Position numbers and translations under genes: made by a program. From Cercozoa sp. M6MM (Eukaryota > Endomyxa: Ascetosporea), in NCBI GenBank assembly GCA_040357565.1, contig JBDODJ010000177.1: a stretch of 22,956 nt of DNA; one strand, given 5' to 3'. The notes beneath the pieces are model-generated. The model had not been told where the DNA came from, did no database searches, and saw only the letters and a list, made by a program, of their open reading frames with translations. Positions 18,952 through 22,956 of the stretch are shown piece by piece; positions within the stretch are counted from its first letter, which is position 1; each line of letters opens with the position of its first letter.

Positions 18952-21900
18952 CTAGGCCTGAGCAGCAGAATGTACCAACTCCTCGACGTCAACTTTCGGA
19001 GCCTCTTCTCTCAGGAGATTTGGCCCATTGGGGTTGTCCTCCTGGAACACCCAGACATGCGTTAGCTCATCAGTTTTAAGGTTGCGAAGATTTATACTTT
19101 GAGGCTTTCAGTATCAGCAGCGCGGTTTTGAGAGCGCCTGCGACCGCGTAGCACGTTCGCATCGCACTTCGGGCACGCTCGGTCGCGATTCAGTCGTTCT
19201 GACACTTCAATTTTCTTCGAAAGTTCACGAACAAGGGAATCAGCTTGAGTTTGTCGAGCTGTAGCATCTTCGGCAATCTTCTTCCATTTTTCGATTTCAT
19301 TTTCTCTGCTTGCCGAGCTGGCGAGTTTTGCCGCAAGCAACTGGTCGGTTTTGGCATCAAGGCGATCTTGAGCAGACGCGCGGTGGTAGTTCACCTTTTC
19401 AAGTTCGTCTTGCAGCGCAACGATCGATTGGTCTCTTTCAGAGAGCTGCATTCACACGGCGTTTGTACAGTATTTGAATGGAGTGTAAGTTAAAGGCGCG
19501 AGGATTACCTTGCTAGTCAATGCAAGCATGATGTCGCGTTGTTTGAGGAGCAGCGTTTTGTACTTGTCTACCTGAGCCTTGTCTCGCTCAATTTCATGGC
19601 GCTCTTTCTCCAGAGTCGACAGTCTTTCCTTGTACTCCATTCTGATTTTTTGTTGCTCCAATAGCAGAGCAGTCCGGAATTCCTGTGACTGTTGCACAGA
19701 AGAACCTCCGTGCACGACTTGCGCTGAGATTCGCTTAATTTGGCGTTTCTGGCGGAATTGTTAAATTAAGTGCATCATACAAAGATGTGCGTGATGCACG
19801 GTTTTCAAGTTCATACCAGTCTTGCTTTTTCTGCTTTCTCGGCAAGCAGTTCCTGGGATAGTTTGTGGAGAGACTGAACTGCGCGATCTCTTGCTTCTTC
19901 CATTTCGAGCAACTTTCGTTTGTCAACGACGCGTTGAGATCGCTGTTGCAGTTGCTGCCGAAGGCGAGTTAGCTCCCGTTCGTACTAATGCACCAATTAA
20001 AAACTAATCTGGCTGTTGGTGTACGTGATTGGGTACTTTGCGCAGTTGAGTCTTGTGGTCGATGTCCACGTTTATCATTGGTCTGTTCTTGATTTTCTTT
20101 GCGCGATGCGCAAATTTCAGAGTGCTAAGCGACTCCAACAGAGCCTCTTGTGCGGGAGACACCATGGCAATCCTACACAACCGTCAGCACATGCTCTGGA
20201 CCCGCTTGTATTTGAAGACGACGAAAGAGTGTAAATTTAAATTTACATCGTGGTGACGCAGTTTCCTCCCAACGAATCCTGTAAATACGGCATGAATACA
20301 TATACTATCTAGTCTGTAAATTTCTGCCAAAGAAATGGTAATAGCCACTAACCTCGAGAATGCGTGTCAGCTTTGAGTTGCGATAGGGTACGTGCTTTCG
20401 ACTGGTGCGTGCAGACTTGGGGTCAGTGAGAACGGAAATGACATTCCCCAGCGCCGCCAAGGAAAGGTCTACGTTGCACTCAGATTCTCCACGCAAGTTT
20501 CTCAGACACGAGTAAATTTACTGATTTTTTTGGACTCTTCTAGTCGCTGCCCTGTCGCACCAGAGATGCGCACTCGTTCGGAACCTGCCAAGTCAACCTA
20601 CAGCAGGGAACAACATCATGGTAGTATTTCACCTCGCTATCTTTTCGAAACGTGTACCAAATTCAACTTCCCCACTTTCACGGACTTTTTGTCATCAATC
20701 TCAGTTTGCTGTTCGACGACGATAATGAAGATCGCGTGAGAACGCGAAGAAATTTCGTTCATGCGCGTCGAGGAAGTTGCTCGACTTTGGGAGCCCTAGA
20801 AGTTATGCGGTTGAATCCGCTTTTCGACTTGGAAGTGTTTTTTACCTTTTTGATAAGCGAGTAGATCTCTTTCGGCGACCGCACGACCCATTCACTAAGC
20901 CGGGCAACGAACACACCGCGCTTTCTGTCTTCACGGATCTGCAGTGACTTCTGCTCGTTTCGCAGCAAGTCGCTGATCTGCTCGTTGTAGACTAAGTTTA
21001 GACAATGAGCCAAACGTATTCAGTTTCAGCACGGTAACTGCAGGAACAGGTACTCTGCAAATACGACACGCGAACGAGAAATTTTGTTGAAGACGTGGCT
21101 TCACGGTCGATGTATGCTACATTGACGGTAGGTAAGGTACCAGGCGACTATATACAGAATGAAGATGAACCAAAAATATCGCTGATGGCCTTTGGAATAA
21201 TTCCTGGTTTGTTTTGTTTTCCTTCCATGGTGAAAGTCTTGCCTGTTCACATTCACAAGTAAGATCAAAAGCTGTCAGATGGATGAAACTTAAGAACTGA
21301 ACGTACCTGCAGAAGTCTGTCCGTACGCGATAAGTGTGGCATTGTATCCATTTAAGACGCTCATAACTGCGTTCTTGGCGGTCTTTTCATACACCTCTTG
21401 TTGCTTCGAGTCTTGGTCAAAGACGTAGTCGAAAGAATAATCATGCTGATTCCAGACTATCTCTCCGTCTATCACATCGTATGCAGTAATGTGCCTCTTG
21501 TCTTCGTGGACTTTAATTGCAGTTTTGTAGCGTGGGTGGCGTAACTCTCGTCGCAACGGAGGTCGAACGCGCACAGCAACACGGAAGTTTGTGTCGAGTG
21601 CCACTGGAGGTTGCACACCTGTATCGGGTTGCACCTTTACGTTTGACGCACTGAAACCGCGAACACCGTCGTTTCTGGAACTACGGCGTCGGCACGACGG
21701 AGGCTTCAGAACAGCAACTGGTGCTGTGCTCGGACGCTTCTCGTTCTGATGGCTGTTTCGCGGAGGTGTGCCACTTTCAGGCCGTGGGTAACGAGGAAGG
21801 GCGCATCTGATCAAGCCGCTAGCTGCTGACATCCTGTGTTCGCGCTCGTATGTCGGAGGCACTTCGGTTTTGAGCCAATCGTCATCCGGTCTCAAACTGT

Positions 21901-22125
21901 ACCTTCGGCGAAAGTAATCCTGCGAAAGAAGGCAAGTTTAGTCCAGAGTTGATAACCAGAGCAAAAATATGTTGAAAGGAAAGTTACGCTTGGAGCCTCA
22001 GCTTTATCCCAGTCCTCAAAGCACATCTCATCTTGGGTTTTGTTTTCGCCGTGCTGGTTTGTTTCGCTGAAAACAATGTATGGCGCTTCGTGATCAACGC
22101 CTCGTGGCGAGCTGCGAAGTACCAT
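18952..22125 (-). CDS. kinesin-like motor protein, about 791 aa, 14 exons
   Basis: This is a microtubule motor ATPase. An N-terminal extension of about 156 residues precedes the motor domain, which begins [12 protein letters not shown] (about 157) and ends [16 protein letters not shown] (about 496). The P-loop is GQTSAGKT (246-253), switch I is NEISSRSH (357-364) and switch II is DLAGSE (392-397). [17 protein letters not shown] and [19 protein letters not shown] are also typical of kinesins. A long charged helical region (about 505-735) should form coiled coil for dimerisation. It is followed by CPKC (737-740), a basic patch, and an acidic end [13 protein letters not shown]. The motor is N-terminal in type, so plus-end movement is expected by family analogy. 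I cannot assign a subfamily. [19 protein letters not shown] is a distinctive motor segment. ATG 22125 is the first ATG in the open frame. Exons sum to 2376 nt with consistent phases. Confidence 0.93.
18952..22125 (-). other. kinesin exon map
   Basis: Minus-strand exons in transcription order: 22125-21988, 21919-21307, 21242-21171, 21116-21054, 20991-20846, 20795-20658, 20597-20522, 20468-20353, 20278-20247, 20172-20037, 19984-19817, 19748-19509, 19445-19098, 19041-18952 (TAG). The P-loop is split across exons 2 and 3, and the DSLGGN motif is carried by a 32-nt exon 9. All introns are about 50-70 nt and simple in sequence; none carries the long microsatellites seen in UTP20. The last intron was placed because exon 13 otherwise runs into TAA directly after AAAGTA, while the spliced frame adds 29 plausible residues. 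Confidence 0.85.
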
Positions 22126-22152
22126 CGCTCCTGCAGTGTTCTTAGCGTAAAA

Positions 22153-22200
22153 CTGGTTTTGGGAGCTCGGACCCCAAGATTTCTCGAAACGCAGACTTAC
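22153..22200 (-). other. possible 5' UTR intron of the kinesin gene
   Basis: On the minus strand a GTAAGT donor starts at 22200 and a CAG acceptor ends at 22153, giving a 48-nt intron just upstream of the proposed start codon. The frame across the junction is open back to a TAA at about 22250, but contains no ATG. It is therefore either an untranslated intron or evidence of a further upstream coding exon. Confidence 0.35.
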
Positions 22201-22244
22201 GCGCTGACGGAGCAAAATGCGAAGACAGGCTGCCAGGGTACCGA

Positions 22245-22562
22245 CGGTAATTACATCATTTTGTTAGTTAGTTCGTTGAATCTTATCGGAAACCAGCTAA
22301 GTAGTTCCCCTGCACCACCGTCTTGGGTGGGTCACAAGAGCATGGTCGTGTCTACCGCCCGCTTAGGGTAGGCCCTGCAACTCCCCTTTTGAGGTTCCCC
22401 AGACAGACAGCGAGATCGACTTCATGGTTGGTACACGTGGCGGTTACATCATTTTGTAGTTAGTTAGTATAATTACCGATCAAAATGCTTGTGACCCACC
22501 TCGAACTGGTGCAGGGGAACTAAACTTACTTAGTAGGTTTCCTAAAATTTATAAGACTCAAC
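22245..22562. repeat. inverted (foldback) repeat, MITE-like candidate
   Basis: Arm 1 (about 22274-22342) and the reverse complement of arm 2 (about 22484-22562) share ordered blocks: TTGARTCTTAT, GGAAACC, CTAAGTA, GTTCCCCTGCACCA and GGTGGGTCACAAG. The arms are separated by about 140 nt. A further module, TTACATCATTTTGT followed by a GTTAGTTAGT-like run, occurs in direct orientation at 22251 and 22444. CGGTAATTA (22245) and TAATTACCG (22471) form another inverted pair. The arms are diverged by small indels. No transposase is encoded, so if it is a mobile element it is non-autonomous and old. Confidence 0.65.
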
Positions 22563-22675
22563 CCCGTGTCAGCTTTGAAGACATCTACAGAAATGGCGTG
22601 ACATACACGGCAACCATACTACGACTACACGACACAACAGTGGCCGAGCGCTAGTGCCAGTGGCGTACGGTAGAC

Positions 22676-22956
22676 CTAGATCGACGAGTCCGACAGAGAC
22701 CTCGCAATATTTAAGGGCGTCGCCTTGGGTCCGGAGTTTGAGTTCTTGGTGTTGTTGTTGTTGTTGTTGTTGTTGTCGTTGTCGTTGTTGTCGTTGTTGT
22801 TGCTGCTGCTCTCGTTGGTCGATGAAGCGAGTACACCAGCAGAGGACTCTTTGGTGACAGCGGCAGTGGCAGTGGCAGTGTCCGCAGCGTCTGGGGAGGA
22901 GGCAGCGGCCGTCGTCGTGCCGAGGCTGTCGCAGTTGCCGGCGTTGGCACTGGGGG
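22676..22956 (-). CDS. 3' end of an Asn/Ser/Thr-rich protein (partial)
   Basis: An open minus-strand frame enters from the right edge (first complete codon 22954-22952) and ends at TAG (22678-22676), giving 92 residues. It contains Ala/Thr repeats (AADTATATAAVTKE), a Ser/Asn/Asp run (NNNDNNDNDNNNNNNN) and ends KATPLNIARSLSDSSI. The composition suggests the disordered tail of a larger protein; I do not recognise it. The competing frame through the same trinucleotide repeat encodes poly-Thr after a Pro-rich stretch. The Asn frame is preferred because its residues outside the repeat look protein-like and because it runs open to the window edge. Confidence 0.5.
   Translation of the reverse strand, partial: PSANAGNCDSLGTTTAAASSPDAADTATATAAVTKESSAGVLASSTNESSSNNNDNNDNDNNNNNNNNTKNSNSGPKATPLNIARSLSDSSI
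22744..22813. repeat. (TTG)n trinucleotide repeat, probably coding poly-Asn
   Basis: About 70 nt of TTG with TCG and GCTG variants on the plus strand. On the minus strand it reads AAC/GAC/AGC, that is Asn, Asp and Ser, within the partial gene at the right edge. Confidence 0.85.

Larger units (their letters stand above)
22126..22675. other. intergenic region upstream of the kinesin
   Basis: These 550 bp lie between the stop codon of the partial gene at the right edge and the kinesin start, both on the minus strand. The promoter and 5' UTR of the kinesin must lie here. The main structure is the foldback repeat at 22245-22562. No coding exon or RNA gene is evident. Confidence 0.6.

Noticed and set aside
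22711..22950. Minus-strand frame encoding poly-Thr with Pro-rich flanks
   Set aside because: The Asn/Ser/Asp frame in the same sequence stays open to the window edge and has more protein-like flanks.

Overview
This is nuclear DNA from an intron-rich eukaryote, probably a protist or alga. All recognisable genes are cut by short GT-AG introns, mostly 50-90 nt, and the proteins are eukaryote-specific (a small-subunit processome protein and a kinesin). The genetic code is standard: TAA and TAG are used as stops. I cannot fix the lineage from the sequence; a stramenopile/oomycete-like or similar protist is only a weak guess. There are no operons, ribosome binding sites, CRISPR arrays, insertion sequences, tRNAs or rRNAs.

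Layout. (1) 386-1229, minus: an unrecognised gene of about 194 aa in four exons, with a 27-bp in-frame tandem duplication. (2) 1934-2710, minus: an unrecognised small membrane protein of 218 aa in three exons, with two N-terminal membrane segments, a Cys cluster and an acidic tail. (3) 2711-3124: a divergent intergenic promoter region. (4) 3125-18251, plus: one very large gene for UTP20, the HEAT-repeat scaffold of the U3 snoRNP/SSU processome. I reconstructed it as 67 exons and 66 introns, giving about 3289 aa; the summed exon length divides by three and homology runs from the first exon to the last. Most of the long GT/CT microsatellites in the window lie in its introns, and one holds a 10-N assembly gap. 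(5) 18952-22125, minus: a kinesin of about 791 aa in 14 exons, convergent with UTP20. It has a complete motor domain behind an N-terminal extension of about 156 aa, then a coiled coil and a CxxC tail. (6) 22245-22562: an inverted (foldback) repeat upstream of the kinesin. (7) 22676-22956, minus: the 3' end of an Asn/Ser/Thr-rich protein that runs off the window.

The genes do not form an evident pathway. UTP20 is a housekeeping ribosome-biogenesis gene, and the kinesin is cytoskeletal. The most unusual signals are a splice-donor pattern dominated by GTAC/GTGC instead of GTRAGT, strand-biased microsatellites in UTP20 introns, the foldback repeat, an intron with a duplicated donor region, and the two unrecognised small genes. 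I see no clear sign of a wholly new multi-gene system.
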